Shown: positions 36,125-44,262 of the stretch, one piece after another
Layout: every line of letters begins with the position of its first letter
Position numbering within the stretch: the stretch's first letter is position 1
From: Mesorhizobium sp. AR02
GTDB lineage: Bacteria > Pseudomonadota > Alphaproteobacteria > Rhizobiales > Rhizobiaceae
Length of the DNA: 64,000 bases
Reading direction: 5' to 3'
Assembly: GCF_024746835.1 (NCBI RefSeq)
Contig: NZ_CP080531.1
Span: forward strand, 5,352,001-5,416,000
Translations under genes and position numbers: made by a program
Notes under the pieces: generated by a model
Database searches by the model: none
The model's input: only the letters and a program-made list of their open reading frames with translations
What the model was told of the DNA's origin: nothing

Positions 36125-37639
36125 TTGAGTCGAGACATGACCGTTGCGATCGAGATGGGACACACCACGGCGGGCGCCCCAGCGAACCTCGATCTCGAGG
36201 AGCTGCTGGCGACCCGCCTTCTGGTGCAGGGCAATTCGGGCTCCGGCAAGTCGCATCTGTTGCGCCGGCTGCTCGAACAGAGCGCGCCCTGGGTGCAGCA
36301 GACCATCATCGATCCCGAAGGCGACTTCGTCTCGCTCGGCGAGCGTTACGGTCATCTGGTGATCGATGCCGAGGAGCACACCGAGCGCGGCCTGCAGGCG
36401 GCCGGCGAGCGGGCGCGCATCCACCGGGTGTCCACGGTGCTCAACCTCGAAGGGCTCGACGCCGAGAACCAGATGCGGCGCGCCGCCGCCTTCCTCGGCG
36501 GGCTGTTCGAGGTCGCCCGCGACCACTGGTATCCGATGCTGGTGGTGGTGGACGAGGCGCAGCTGTTCGCACCGGCGGTGGCCGGCGAGGTTTCCGACGA
36601 AGCGCGCAAACTCTCGCTCGGCGCCATGACCAATCTGATGTGCCGTGGCCGCAAGCGCGGGCTGGCCGGCATCATCGCCACGCAGCGGCTGGCCAAGCTC
36701 GCCAAGAATGTCGCGGCGGAAGCCTCCAATTTCCTCATGGGCCGCACCTTCCTCGACATCGACATGGCGCGCGCGGCCGATCTGCTCGGCATGGAACGGC
36801 GCCAGGCGGAAGCTTTTCGCGACCTGGAGCGCGGGCAGTTCATGGCGCTGGGCCCCGCGCTGTCGCGCCGGCCACTGGGCCTGCGCATCGGCCCGACCGA
36901 TACGAGCCCGCGCAACGGCACGCCGCGGCTGATGGCGATGCCGGAAGCAGCCCTTGAGGATGCCCGCGCGATCATCCTGGCCGCGCCGCCGCCCGAGACG
37001 GTGCGCACGCCGCGCCGGGTAGCGTCACCGGACCTGCTCGACCAGCTGATGGCGGCGAAGTCGGCGGCGCTGGAAATCCGCCCCGAACCGGCGGAGCCGC
37101 AAATCAGCGCCGAGGATCTGGCCGAGCGGCGCGAGCGGGTCGACCGCGTGCTGCGCGCCATCCTGGCGCAGCCCGACGCGGGTTTTCGCGTCATCGGCGT
37201 TCTCTACCAGGAATTCGTGGTGCGCTGCCGCATCGAGGGCCTGGCCTCGGTGGTGCCGGACCTCGCCGAATTCCGCCGCATGCTGACGCGTGCCCGCGCC
37301 GGCCTCGGCTCCGAGACGACGCAGGATGACGCCTGGCGGGACGTTTCCGTCCGCGCCTCGCTGCTGCCCGACGACATGCAGGGCGTGTTCATGATGATCG
37401 CGCGGGCGGCGAAGGAGGGCTGGCCGTGCCCGAGCGACGCCGCGATCGCGCGCGCCTATGGCTCGCACTCGCTGCGCCGTGCCCGCCGTCTCCTGACCTA
37501 TATCGAGGAGCAAGGCCTGATTGTCTGCCAGCTCGACGGCACGGGAAAGCGCACCGTGACGCTGGTCGAACTCGCCTGGGCCACGGCGCCCGGCGACCCC
37601 AATGCCGAGGAGGCGGAGCAGGGCAGCCTGGCACTGTGA
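36125..37639 (+). CDS. HerA/DUF87-like ATPase
   Basis: A 504-residue ATPase. TTG 36125 lies five bases after AGGAGA; ATG 36137 is an alternative start without a good site. Walker A is GNSGSGKSHLL (36-46), Walker B VVVDEAQLFAP (140-150), and the arginine-rich segment MCRGRKRGLAGIIATQRLAK matches the HerA/FtsK-like DNA translocase superfamily (DUF87). The C-terminal ~170 residues contain winged-helix-like regions (YGSHSLRRARRLLTYIEEQG). No NurA nuclease or antiphage partner is adjacent; the caspase gene upstream is divergent. A decayed copy of the last ~70 bases is found at 39185-39253. Confidence 0.85.
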   Translation: MSRDMTVAIEMGHTTAGAPANLDLEELLATRLLVQGNSGSGKSHLLRRLLEQSAPWVQQTIIDPEGDFVSLGERYGHLVIDAEEHTERGLQAAGERARIHRVSTVLNLEGLDAENQMRRAAAFLGGLFEVARDHWYPMLVVVDEAQLFAPAVAGEVSDEARKLSLGAMTNLMCRGRKRGLAGIIATQRLAKLAKNVAAEASNFLMGRTFLDIDMARAADLLGMERRQAEAFRDLERGQFMALGPALSRRPLGLRIGPTDTSPRNGTPRLMAMPEAALEDARAIILAAPPPETVRTPRRVASPDLLDQLMAAKSAALEIRPEPAEPQISAEDLAERRERVDRVLRAILAQPDAGFRVIGVLYQEFVVRCRIEGLASVVPDLAEFRRMLTRARAGLGSETTQDDAWRDVSVRASLLPDDMQGVFMMIARAAKEGWPCPSDAAIARAYGSHSLRRARRLLTYIEEQGLIVCQLDGTGKRTVTLVELAWATAPGDPNAEEAEQGSLAL

Positions 37640-37724
37640 GGGAGGGGCATGGTACGACACATGCTCTTCTTGTCGCTACAAGACCTCAACGCAGGGTTCG
37701 ATGCATAGTGCAACGGTGAAGGGG

Positions 37725-38348
37725 ATGCGACGCATGTTGCGCGAAGCCAGCTCTGCGGAAATCTGGAAATCTCTCTGTCGTTGCCTGACAGCGATACTGG
37801 CGTTTGCGGTTGTGACCACAACGGCCCAGGCCCATATCATCCAATCAGGCTCAGCGGGTTTTGGCAGCGGATTCGAGCATCCGTTGACCGGTCTCGATCA
37901 CTTTCTGGCGATGTTCGCCGTCGGTTTGTGGGGCGCACAGATGGGCGGCCGATCAATCTGGACGCTGCCAGTCGCATTCCCGCTGATCATGGTTCTTGGC
38001 GGCGTCGCCGGTATCGCCGGAATCCCGCTGCCCGGCGTGGAAATCGGAATCGCGCTTTCGATGATCGCACTGGGGCTGGCTGTCGCATGTGCCTGGCACC
38101 CTGCGGAATGGATCGCGTTGCTGCTGATCGCGGTCTTTGCGATCTGCCATGGACATGCGCATGGTGCAGAGCTGCCGAACGCAGCTGACCCAGCCGACTA
38201 CGCGATCGGTTTTGTCATCGCCACCGGCCTGATCCATCTTTTCGGCATTGGGGTCGGGCTCGTTCTGGGCAAGCCGTTTGGCGGGCGGTTGTCGCAAGTT
38301 CTGGGCGGGCTGATCGCGGTTGGAGGCGTCTATTTCCTTGTCGCCTGA
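37725..38348 (+). CDS. HupE/UreJ family membrane protein
   Basis: A protein of about 207 residues. The start is uncertain: ATG 37701, 37725 and 37734 are in frame. A signal segment ends near TTTAQA/H. The mature N-terminal histidine and the motif EHPLTGLDHFLAMFAVGLWG are diagnostic of HupE/UreJ, inner-membrane nickel or cobalt permeases; six or seven helices follow, with a HGHAHG metal-ligand stretch in the middle. No hydrogenase or urease gene is in the window, so it probably supplies a metal to another enzyme. It overlaps the next membrane gene. Confidence 0.85.
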   Translation: MRRMLREASSAEIWKSLCRCLTAILAFAVVTTTAQAHIIQSGSAGFGSGFEHPLTGLDHFLAMFAVGLWGAQMGGRSIWTLPVAFPLIMVLGGVAGIAGIPLPGVEIGIALSMIALGLAVACAWHPAEWIALLLIAVFAICHGHAHGAELPNAADPADYAIGFVIATGLIHLFGIGVGLVLGKPFGGRLSQVLGGLIAVGGVYFLVA

Positions 38349-39132
38349 GATAAGCACGGAACGAACAGCCGCCAGCGCCTTGCTGCGCTGGTCCGGTCCC
38401 ATGTTGGCAATCGTGGGCGCCGCTGCGATCTGCGCTCTCGCATTGGAGACGCGGTCCGAACGTACGGTGACGTCATGGTGGATCCTCAACAGCGGCCTTT
38501 CCCCGGAACGCATCATTCCGCTTGCCGGACTGGGTGTGGCGATCGCCCTGGCGCGCGGACGCCATGTCGTTGTCGCACTGGTGACATTTTTCCTGGGCGT
38601 CGCGCTTGGGATGCTCTTTCGAGATCGATATCTCGCGCTCATGGCCGGCGTCCCCGGGGCAACAACGCATCTTTTCCTGACCGGGCCACTTTCGGCGCTC
38701 GCGGCCGGTCTGCTGTTGATCGTGCCAGCCCGCCTCAGACCGTGGGTTCTTCCCTTTGCCGCCGTGCTGATCGGCGCCATGCTTGGTGTCGCTACAACGC
38801 TCACCGACCCTACCTTGAATGATCCGGCAATCTCGCTGATCGCCATGCTTATCGCACTGTGGATCCTGGCCGTCATTGGCCTTAGCGGGCAGGCCTTCTG
38901 GCGGGCCTGGTTTGCGATCGCCGCGCGGATCCTTGGGAGCTGGCTTATTGCGATCGGCCTCCTTCTTGGAGGAGCAGTGATCGCCGCCAGACACCCTGCG
39001 CTTGCGCCGCTGCCCCCGCAGGCACCGTTAACCGACGGCGGAGCGAACGCTCGCCGCTTCGAAACACCGTTTCCCGAAGTCAATCGGCCGCGCGACCTTT
39101 CACGGTCCGGTGCACGGCCCACGCTCCCGTGA
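38338..39132 (+). CDS. Multi-pass membrane protein paired with HupE-like gene
   Basis: A protein of about 264 residues, best started at TTG 38338, which overlaps the HupE stop by 11 bases. It has roughly six to seven hydrophobic helices (MLAIVGAAAICALALET, HVVVALVTFFLGVALGMLF, LLLIVPARLRPWVLPFAAVL, LIAMLIALWILAVIGLSGQA) and a soluble proline-rich C-terminus. I recognise no named family. Coupling to the HupE-like gene suggests a role in metal handling. Confidence 0.7.
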   Translation: MSPEISTERTAASALLRWSGPMLAIVGAAAICALALETRSERTVTSWWILNSGLSPERIIPLAGLGVAIALARGRHVVVALVTFFLGVALGMLFRDRYLALMAGVPGATTHLFLTGPLSALAAGLLLIVPARLRPWVLPFAAVLIGAMLGVATTLTDPTLNDPAISLIAMLIALWILAVIGLSGQAFWRAWFAIAARILGSWLIAIGLLLGGAVIAARHPALAPLPPQAPLTDGGANARRFETPFPEVNRPRDLSRSGARPTLP

Positions 39133-39184
39133 GCAAGCGCTGTCAAGGTGGCCAGGAATTCGGCCTACCGCTCGTGCGGGTCAA

Positions 39185-39253
39185 CTCGCCTGGGTGACGG
39201 CTCCGGCGACCCGGCGCCGAGGAAGTGGCGCAAGGCAGCTTGGCGCTGTGATG
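39185..39253 (+). pseudogene. Relic of the 3' end of the HerA-like ATPase gene
   Basis: CTCGCCTGGGTGACGGCTCC and the following ~50 bases align with the last ~70 bases of the ATPase gene (37571-37640, beginning CTCGCCTGGGCCACGGCGCC) and reach the same TGA-like end (GGCGCTGTGATG against GGCACTGTGAGG). Small indels break the frame. It lies just after the HupE-like pair. Confidence 0.7.
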
Positions 39254-39377
39254 AGGCGGCACGCTCGATCTTAGCGACCGCTGACGAAGTGGCGGCAGTT
39301 GCCATAGGCCAGCCGTCGCGGCGGCTGGCGTTGCCTGTGATGGATTTGCTCCGATGAAGATCCCGTCCTCGAAACAA

Positions 39378-39878
39378 CTACTTCTGTTTTCGGCCCAGCC
39401 CCATGGATTTGGCGAGTTTCGAGCGCGTCTCGGAATAGTTTGGTGCCACCATCGGGTAGTTGGAAGGCAGGTTCCACTTCTTTCGATACTGGTCCGGCGT
39501 CAGGCCATAGTTGGTCTCGATATGCCGCTTCAGCGATTTGAAACGCTTGCCGTCCTCCAGGCAGATGATGAAATCGGGCGTCACGGATTTTTTCACGGGG
39601 ACGGCATATCTGATCTCGTCGGGTCCGCCATCGGCAACGCCATCCGAAATATTTCGGATCGAGGCGTATATCTTTCCGATGAAGTCAGGAAGCTCGGCGG
39701 CGGGAATGGGGTTGTTCGAGACATAGGATGAGACAATGTCGGCGGCTATCAAAATAACGGGATCGATATGCTTTCCATTTCCGGCGTACGTGCTGGCGCC
39801 GTCCGTAACTTCAATAGGCGTTTCTTCGAAAATCCCTCCGGCCCGAACGATGGTTGGTCTGACATAAGGCTTCTTCAA
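39378..39878 (-). CDS. Ros/MucR family transcriptional regulator with unusual N-terminus
   Basis: A 166-residue protein. The best start is TTG 39876-39878, seven bases after AAGGAG. Residues 42-75 match the MucR N-terminal helix (LIAADIVSSYVSNNPIPAAELPDFI). The zinc-finger-like DNA-binding domain is CLEDGKRFKSLKRH (C106, D109, H119), but the second zinc histidine is N123; Mesorhizobium Ros/MucR homologues lacking zinc ligands are known. MucR proteins control exopolysaccharide and motility. Residues 1-37 are extra: Y5-x2-P8-x-I10-x3-G14-x5-T20 equals the lasso-peptide leader consensus. Two GTGGG-N7-CCCAC-type dyads lie upstream, towards the divergent DUF6502 gene. Confidence 0.85.
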   Translation of the reverse strand: MKKPYVRPTIVRAGGIFEETPIEVTDGASTYAGNGKHIDPVILIAADIVSSYVSNNPIPAAELPDFIGKIYASIRNISDGVADGGPDEIRYAVPVKKSVTPDFIICLEDGKRFKSLKRHIETNYGLTPDQYRKKWNLPSNYPMVAPNYSETRSKLAKSMGLGRKQK

Positions 39879-39932
39879 AAGGCTTCTCCTTGACGAGCAT
39901 GGGCTGGCGGTTGCATCTGCCGGATCATAGTT

Positions 39933-39949
39933 GTGGGAAAATTTCACAC
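39933..39949. promoter_or_regulatory. 17-bp dyad GTGGG-N7-CACAC, site 1
   Basis: GTGGGAAAATTTCACAC lies 55 bp upstream of the mucR-like start. Nine of ten arm bases fit GTGGG/CCCAC. See the other copies at 40081, 42539 and 42578. Confidence 0.6.
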
Positions 39950-40080
39950 GTGTCAACTGGCGTGTAACTCGTCGCACGATGATTTCGGCCAAGTCGAAGC
40001 GTTGTTCCCCGTCAGAGTGCGGGGAACTCGACTGACGCGACAGAAGCACCGCCGATGTCGCTTCTTTGGCCAGCGCCCTT

Positions 40081-40097
40081 GTGGAAGCATTTCCCAC
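40081..40097. promoter_or_regulatory. 17-bp dyad GTGGA-N7-CCCAC, site 2
   Basis: GTGGAAGCATTTCCCAC lies 70 bp upstream of the DUF6502 start. Nine of ten arm bases fit the consensus, and the spacing is the same as in the other three copies. Confidence 0.6.
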
Positions 40098-40166
40098 AAG
40101 CTATTTTCGGCAGGAATTTCCGAGGGATGGATGATCGATCTCGCGATTGGCAAGTGAAGGACGACG

Positions 40167-41036
40167 ATGAGCAAATCGGCGGGACAATATCTGGATGCCG
40201 CAGGGGTCCAGAACGCGTTGAACCGGGTTCTTCGCCCGCTGGTGCGGTTGGCCATCAAGTGCGGGGTGACCTTTCCGGCCTTCGTCGATCTGCTGCGCCA
40301 GCTCTACGTCAATGTGGCCGAGCATGAATTCGCATTGCCCGACAAGCAGCAGACCGACTCCAGGGTCAGCCTGCTGACTGGCGTCCACAGGAAGGAAGTC
40401 AGCCGGCTGAGAGGGGCGGGCGCTCCGGTGCGGGCGGTGCCCGATTCCGTTTCCAGGACGAGCGCCATCGTCGCGCGCTGGCTTGCTGATCCGTTGTTCG
40501 TCGACGCCAAGGGCGTGCCATTGCCGCTGGCGCGGACGAGCGAGGCGGGAGAGCCGTCCTTTGCCGGTCTGGTGGAATCGGTGACCCGTGATCTCAGGCC
40601 GCGCGCCGTTCTCGACGACTGGCTCGACCGCAAGCTGGTCGAAATCGACGGCAAGGACCGGATCGTCCTGATGGAAGGGGCAATGGTGCCGCGCGGCGAC
40701 GGCGAGGTCCGGCTCTACTACTTTGCCCGCAATCTCGGGGATCATGCGGCCGCCTCGGTCGAGAACGTTCTGGCCGACGCGCCGCCCTTCCTCGAGCGCG
40801 CCGTCCATTATGACGGGCTGTCGGAAGAGCTTGCCAGGTCGCTCGAGGCCTACAGCCGCGAGATCGCGGTCGAAACGCTGCTGCGCCTGAACAAATACGC
40901 AAACCAGGCCATTCAAAGCGATCCGGGCGGGACCAGCCGGTGGAACTGGGGCGTCTATATCCTCACCTCCGACGGCACGTCGCTCGTTGCCGAGGAATCG
41001 CCTGAAACTGGGGATGCCGGCGGAGAGACGGCATGA
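40167..41036 (+). CDS. DUF6502 family protein
   Basis: A 289-residue soluble protein, mostly helical. The opening (VQNALNRVLRPLVRLAIKCGVTFPAFVDLLRQLYVNVAE) followed by VSLLTGVHRKEVSRLR, which looks like a helix-turn-helix, and the ARWLADPLFVDAKGVPLPL segment fit the DUF6502 family. The N-terminal HTH suggests a regulatory role, which is inference. Its stop overlaps the start of the DUF5666 gene (ATGA), so the two are an operon. Confidence 0.8.
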   Translation: MSKSAGQYLDAAGVQNALNRVLRPLVRLAIKCGVTFPAFVDLLRQLYVNVAEHEFALPDKQQTDSRVSLLTGVHRKEVSRLRGAGAPVRAVPDSVSRTSAIVARWLADPLFVDAKGVPLPLARTSEAGEPSFAGLVESVTRDLRPRAVLDDWLDRKLVEIDGKDRIVLMEGAMVPRGDGEVRLYYFARNLGDHAAASVENVLADAPPFLERAVHYDGLSEELARSLEAYSREIAVETLLRLNKYANQAIQSDPGGTSRWNWGVYILTSDGTSLVAEESPETGDAGGETA

Positions 41037-42094
41037 GCGGGAGGCCGACGAGACGGGATTTCCTGACGCTTGCCGCCGTGCCGACGGTGTTTTTCAGTCT
41101 GCTTGCGCGGGCGACCGAACCGTCGAAAGACCAGGGCATTGGCGGCACCGGCTGGACGGCGGGGACCGACGGTGACCAGGGCATCGGCGGCACCGGCATC
41201 GTCGGAACGATCCAGCGCTTCGGCAGTATTTTCGTCAATGGCGTGCGGGTTCAGTATCAGCCCGATGTGCCGGTCTGGATCGACGGCGTCCGGGTCGCCC
41301 CGAACAGGCTGAAGGTCGGGCATGTCGTCCGCGTCGCGGTGGTCCAAAAAGCCGATCGCGTGATGGCCTCCGCCATCCATGTCACCAGCGAGGTGGTTGG
41401 GCCGGTCGAGCGCAAGACCGCCGGCTCGATGCGGGTGCTGGGGCAGCAGGTCGACATCAGCCAGCTTGCGGAGGAATTGAAGGTCGGGGTGGGCGACATC
41501 GTGGCCGTCCACGGCATTCGCCGGCCCGACGGGAAAATCGTCGCCAGCCTGGTGGAGGCCAGGCCGGATGAAACGCACTATCTGGTGCGCGGCCTGGCGG
41601 TCGCAAGGTCGGGCGCGTTGCTGGTCGGGCGGCTCAAGATCGGACAGGGATCGTCGCCGCTTGCAAACCGGCGCGTTCAGCTGACCCTCACCAAGGCCGT
41701 GGGCGGATACAAGATCGTGCATCTGGAGGCGGAAGCGCCGGTGCCGCAGGCCCATGTCGCCGATGTTCTCTACGAGACGTTTCTGCAGCGCCGCGGACAT
41801 CGGCTGGAATCGGGTCTGGGCATCGCCGTCGACGATCAGAACGGCGATGTGAAATCGACGGCTGCTGTCCGGGCGTTTATCGAGGTCGGGTTCGATCGCG
41901 AGGGCAATGTCGTGTCGGCGTCGCGCGGGCAAGGTGCTGGCGGGCCGTCGCCCAACCAGCCTGGTATGCCGCCGGGTTCGCCTCCCGGCGGACCGACCGG
42001 GCCGGGAGGGCCGGGCGCGCCCGGAGGTGGTCCGGGCGGACCCGGCGGTCCGGGAGGGCCGGGCGGTGGCCCTGGTGGGCCGGGTGGGCCTTAA
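41033..42094 (+). CDS. Tat-exported DUF5666 protein with glycine/proline tail
   Basis: A 353-residue protein with a twin-arginine signal (RRDFLTLAAVPTVFFSLLA). Two GIGGTG repeats follow (DQGIGGTGWTAGTDGDQGIG), then OB-like DUF5666 beta domains (GTIQRFGSIFVNGVRVQYQP, VRVAVVQKADRVMASAIHV, VGDIVAVHGIRRPDGKIVAS). The last ~55 residues are almost pure G and P in a collagen-like GGP/GPG pattern, presumably disordered and surface-exposed. It pairs with the DUF6502 gene by a four-base overlap. Function unknown; the layout suggests an envelope protein under local control. Confidence 0.82.
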   Translation: MSGRPTRRDFLTLAAVPTVFFSLLARATEPSKDQGIGGTGWTAGTDGDQGIGGTGIVGTIQRFGSIFVNGVRVQYQPDVPVWIDGVRVAPNRLKVGHVVRVAVVQKADRVMASAIHVTSEVVGPVERKTAGSMRVLGQQVDISQLAEELKVGVGDIVAVHGIRRPDGKIVASLVEARPDETHYLVRGLAVARSGALLVGRLKIGQGSSPLANRRVQLTLTKAVGGYKIVHLEAEAPVPQAHVADVLYETFLQRRGHRLESGLGIAVDDQNGDVKSTAAVRAFIEVGFDREGNVVSASRGQGAGGPSPNQPGMPPGSPPGGPTGPGGPGAPGGGPGGPGGPGGPGGGPGGPGGP

Positions 42095-42130
42095 AGCCGT
42101 TCATTATTTCCCGGAAGCCGCCCATAACGT

Positions 42131-42322
42131 CGTCATCCCTGGGCGAAGCAGGAGCGAAGCTCCGTCGCGGAGACCCTGGGATCCATTCCGTGACCTTAAC
42201 CGTGGAGTGCAGCGGTGCAGAATTCTGCACCGTAGCAGCGCTTCCGAGTCCCGGCATGGATCCTGGGGTCTGCGCCGCGTCGCTTCGCTCCTTGCTCCGC
42301 CCCAGGATGACGAAGCGATGGA
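42131..42322. repeat. Dispersed palindromic repeat, family B, copy 1
   Basis: The left half (CCTGGGCGAAGCAGGAGCGA, GGAGACCCTGGGATCCAT) and right half (CATGGATCCTGGGGTCTGCG, CTCCGCCCCAGGATGACGAA) are inverted relative to each other around a unique core. The same two halves occur at 62259-62425. The surrounding 42095-42747 region is otherwise non-coding and includes a GC-rich hairpin near 42456-42481 and two regulatory dyads. Confidence 0.75.
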
Positions 42323-42538
42323 TGTACCAGCGTTCTGGCGGGCGCGACGATCCGGCCGGCCCGTCCTTTGCGATAGACGGAACCGGCCGGCACAGCCGTA
42401 CGGGGCTCGTTGGGGTAGGGGCGTGAGCTTTTTTGGTACGGCTGCTTTCCGCGGACCATACGGGGGGCGGACGGTCCGCTGAATCCTATGGAATGTCCTG
42501 GCTTCCTTTCCTCTCACAGTCGCTGACGGGCTCAACAT

Positions 42539-42555
42539 GTGGGAAAATTACCCAC
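42539..42555. promoter_or_regulatory. 17-bp dyad GTGGG-N7-CCCAC, site 3
   Basis: GTGGGAAAATTACCCAC has perfect 5-bp arms. It lies about 190 bp upstream of the glycosyltransferase gene. Confidence 0.7.
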
Positions 42556-42577
42556 AACTCAATCGCGCACTCTTGAC

Positions 42578-42594
42578 GTGGGTAAATTTCCCAC
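42578..42594. promoter_or_regulatory. 17-bp dyad GTGGG-N7-CCCAC, site 4
   Basis: GTGGGTAAATTTCCCAC has perfect 5-bp arms, extended by C and G on the outside. Its centre is 39 bp from that of site 3, so dimers would sit almost four helical turns apart, on nearly the same face of the DNA. Confidence 0.7.
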
Positions 42595-42747
42595 GTAGAT
42601 GAGATCGACACCTGAGGACGATCATTTCCAAACCCTCGGGCCTCGGAACAAGGCAAATCAATCCGAAATAATGCGGCTTTGACCGCCACGGATTCTGTTG
42701 CCTCCGGACTGATTTGATTTCGGTGCAGCAACGTCGAAGGTAAACCA

Positions 42748-44262
42748 TTGAAGACCCTGTATATTGATGCCTCCCTGCCGTTTCGCTGGGGGCCGCATCC
42801 GCCAGTGGGCATCCCGCGCGTCGAAACGGCGCTCATTCGTCAGGCGCTGCGATGGAAGGGCTCGCCGGTCGGCTTCTTCATCGTCGATGCCTGGGGGCAC
42901 GGTCAAAGGCTCGATGAAACGGAACTTCGCTATCTGCGTCGGCTGGTCGATGGCGATCTGCCGCAACCGATTGGCGGTGAGGGAAGCTCGTATCTGGCGC
43001 GGCTGTGGAAAGTGCTGTCGATCATGCGGGAGGCGCCCTTTACCTGTGGGCGCGAGTTCGATCGCGTGGCGGCGATCTTCCTCTCGGGATCCGAGAGGAG
43101 GCGCGGCATCAAGTTTCAGCTGTCCAAGACGGCCATCCGGCTGTTCAAGATCGTGAAGTCGGCGCTGCGCCCAAGCAGGCTCGACACCGGGGATCCGCTG
43201 AAAGACGAAAACGCCATATGCTTTCTGTCCAGCGCAAGCGTGCATGAACTGGCCGCGAAGAAGCTCACGGGAAAAGCCAAAAGTGGCATCTTCACCCTGA
43301 TGCACGACCTCATTCCGATCGACTTCCCGCAATTCGTCGGTCCGCATCACGCGCGCGGATTCGTGCGCAACACGGCATGGCAGCTGGACAATGCGCAGCT
43401 GCTCGTCTGCGTGTCGAAATACACCGCCGACAGGGTGAAATGCCATGCCAAGACCTCCGGCGTTGGCCGGGTTCCGCAGGTCGCGGTGGCATCGCCCGGC
43501 GCTTTTCTCAGGGAAGGCGTCACCGACCGGGAGATGTCCGTCGAAAGGCAAAACCGGGACCGCAAGTTCGTCCTCTACTGCTCGACGATCGAGATCCGGA
43601 AAAACCACATCCTTCTGCTCAAGGTCTGGCACCGGCTTTTGCCGCTGCTGGGTGAGCGGCTGCCGACGCTCGTGCTGTGCGGCCGCTGGGGCTGGATGTA
43701 TGAGGAGCTCACCGCCTTCATGGCGCAGCATCCGGAACTTGCCGAGCATGTCCAGTTCCGCTCCAACCTCAGCGACCGGGAACTGGCGGAACTCTACCGG
43801 GACGCCGAATTCAGCGTCTATCCTTCCGCGGTCGAAGGCTGGGGCCTGGGTGCCGCCGAGTGCCTCGATTTCGGGCTGCCGGTGCTGATTTCGGACGCGC
43901 CGTCGCTGACGGAGGCGACGCAAGGGCTGATGCCGACCATTCCCGCGCGCGACGTCGAAGCCTGGTGCGCCGCGGTCGCCAAGGCCTGCACCGATCCGGT
44001 CTGGCTGGCGGAATTGCGCCACATGATTGCGTCGCGCTACCGCCCGATCCGCGAGCGAGAATTCTTCGCGACCATTGTCGACCACGTCGCGGCAATCGAC
44101 CGTGTCGTGGAAGCCGACCCTATCGCAGAAGCCGACCCTGTCGCAGGGATCAGCTCAGACGATCTCGCGCCGAGGATTTACGGGCCGAATCCGGTGCTGG
44201 CCGGGCCGGCCAGGCAGCCCAGCGCATTGGCAGCCGATCAACCGGTTTTTCGCGGGGCGTGA
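42748..44262 (+). CDS. Glycosyltransferase family 1/4-like (GT-B)
   Basis: A 504-residue protein starting at TTG 42748 after GAAGG. The N-terminal acceptor domain begins MKTLYIDASLPFRWGPHPPV. The donor domain carries RKFVLYCSTIEIRKNHILLL, LVLCGRWGWMYEELTAFM and the sugar-nucleotide motif SAVEGWGLGAAECLDFGLPV (E-x7-E type), as in WbpY/RfaB-like enzymes. The C-terminus contains a short tandem repeat (EADPIA-EADPVA) from an 18-bp duplication and a disordered tail. It should extend an O-antigen, capsule or exopolysaccharide. Its stop overlaps the sulfotransferase start (TGATG). Confidence 0.88.
   Translation: MKTLYIDASLPFRWGPHPPVGIPRVETALIRQALRWKGSPVGFFIVDAWGHGQRLDETELRYLRRLVDGDLPQPIGGEGSSYLARLWKVLSIMREAPFTCGREFDRVAAIFLSGSERRRGIKFQLSKTAIRLFKIVKSALRPSRLDTGDPLKDENAICFLSSASVHELAAKKLTGKAKSGIFTLMHDLIPIDFPQFVGPHHARGFVRNTAWQLDNAQLLVCVSKYTADRVKCHAKTSGVGRVPQVAVASPGAFLREGVTDREMSVERQNRDRKFVLYCSTIEIRKNHILLLKVWHRLLPLLGERLPTLVLCGRWGWMYEELTAFMAQHPELAEHVQFRSNLSDRELAELYRDAEFSVYPSAVEGWGLGAAECLDFGLPVLISDAPSLTEATQGLMPTIPARDVEAWCAAVAKACTDPVWLAELRHMIASRYRPIREREFFATIVDHVAAIDRVVEADPIAEADPVAGISSDDLAPRIYGPNPVLAGPARQPSALAADQPVFRGA

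Noticed and set aside
37571..39253. Transposon-borne HupE-like cassette
   Set aside because: No transposase, terminal inverted repeats or target duplication is visible; only the short 3' relic supports an insertion event.
39148..39357. A 69-codon plus-strand frame between the HupE-like pair and mucR-like gene
   Set aside because: It covers the decayed ATPase-tail relic in another frame and has no independent coding evidence.
39378..39878. A genuine lasso-peptide precursor
   Set aside because: No cyclase/protease genes are nearby, the residue after the leader motif cannot form the macrolactam start, and the frame continues into a MucR domain.
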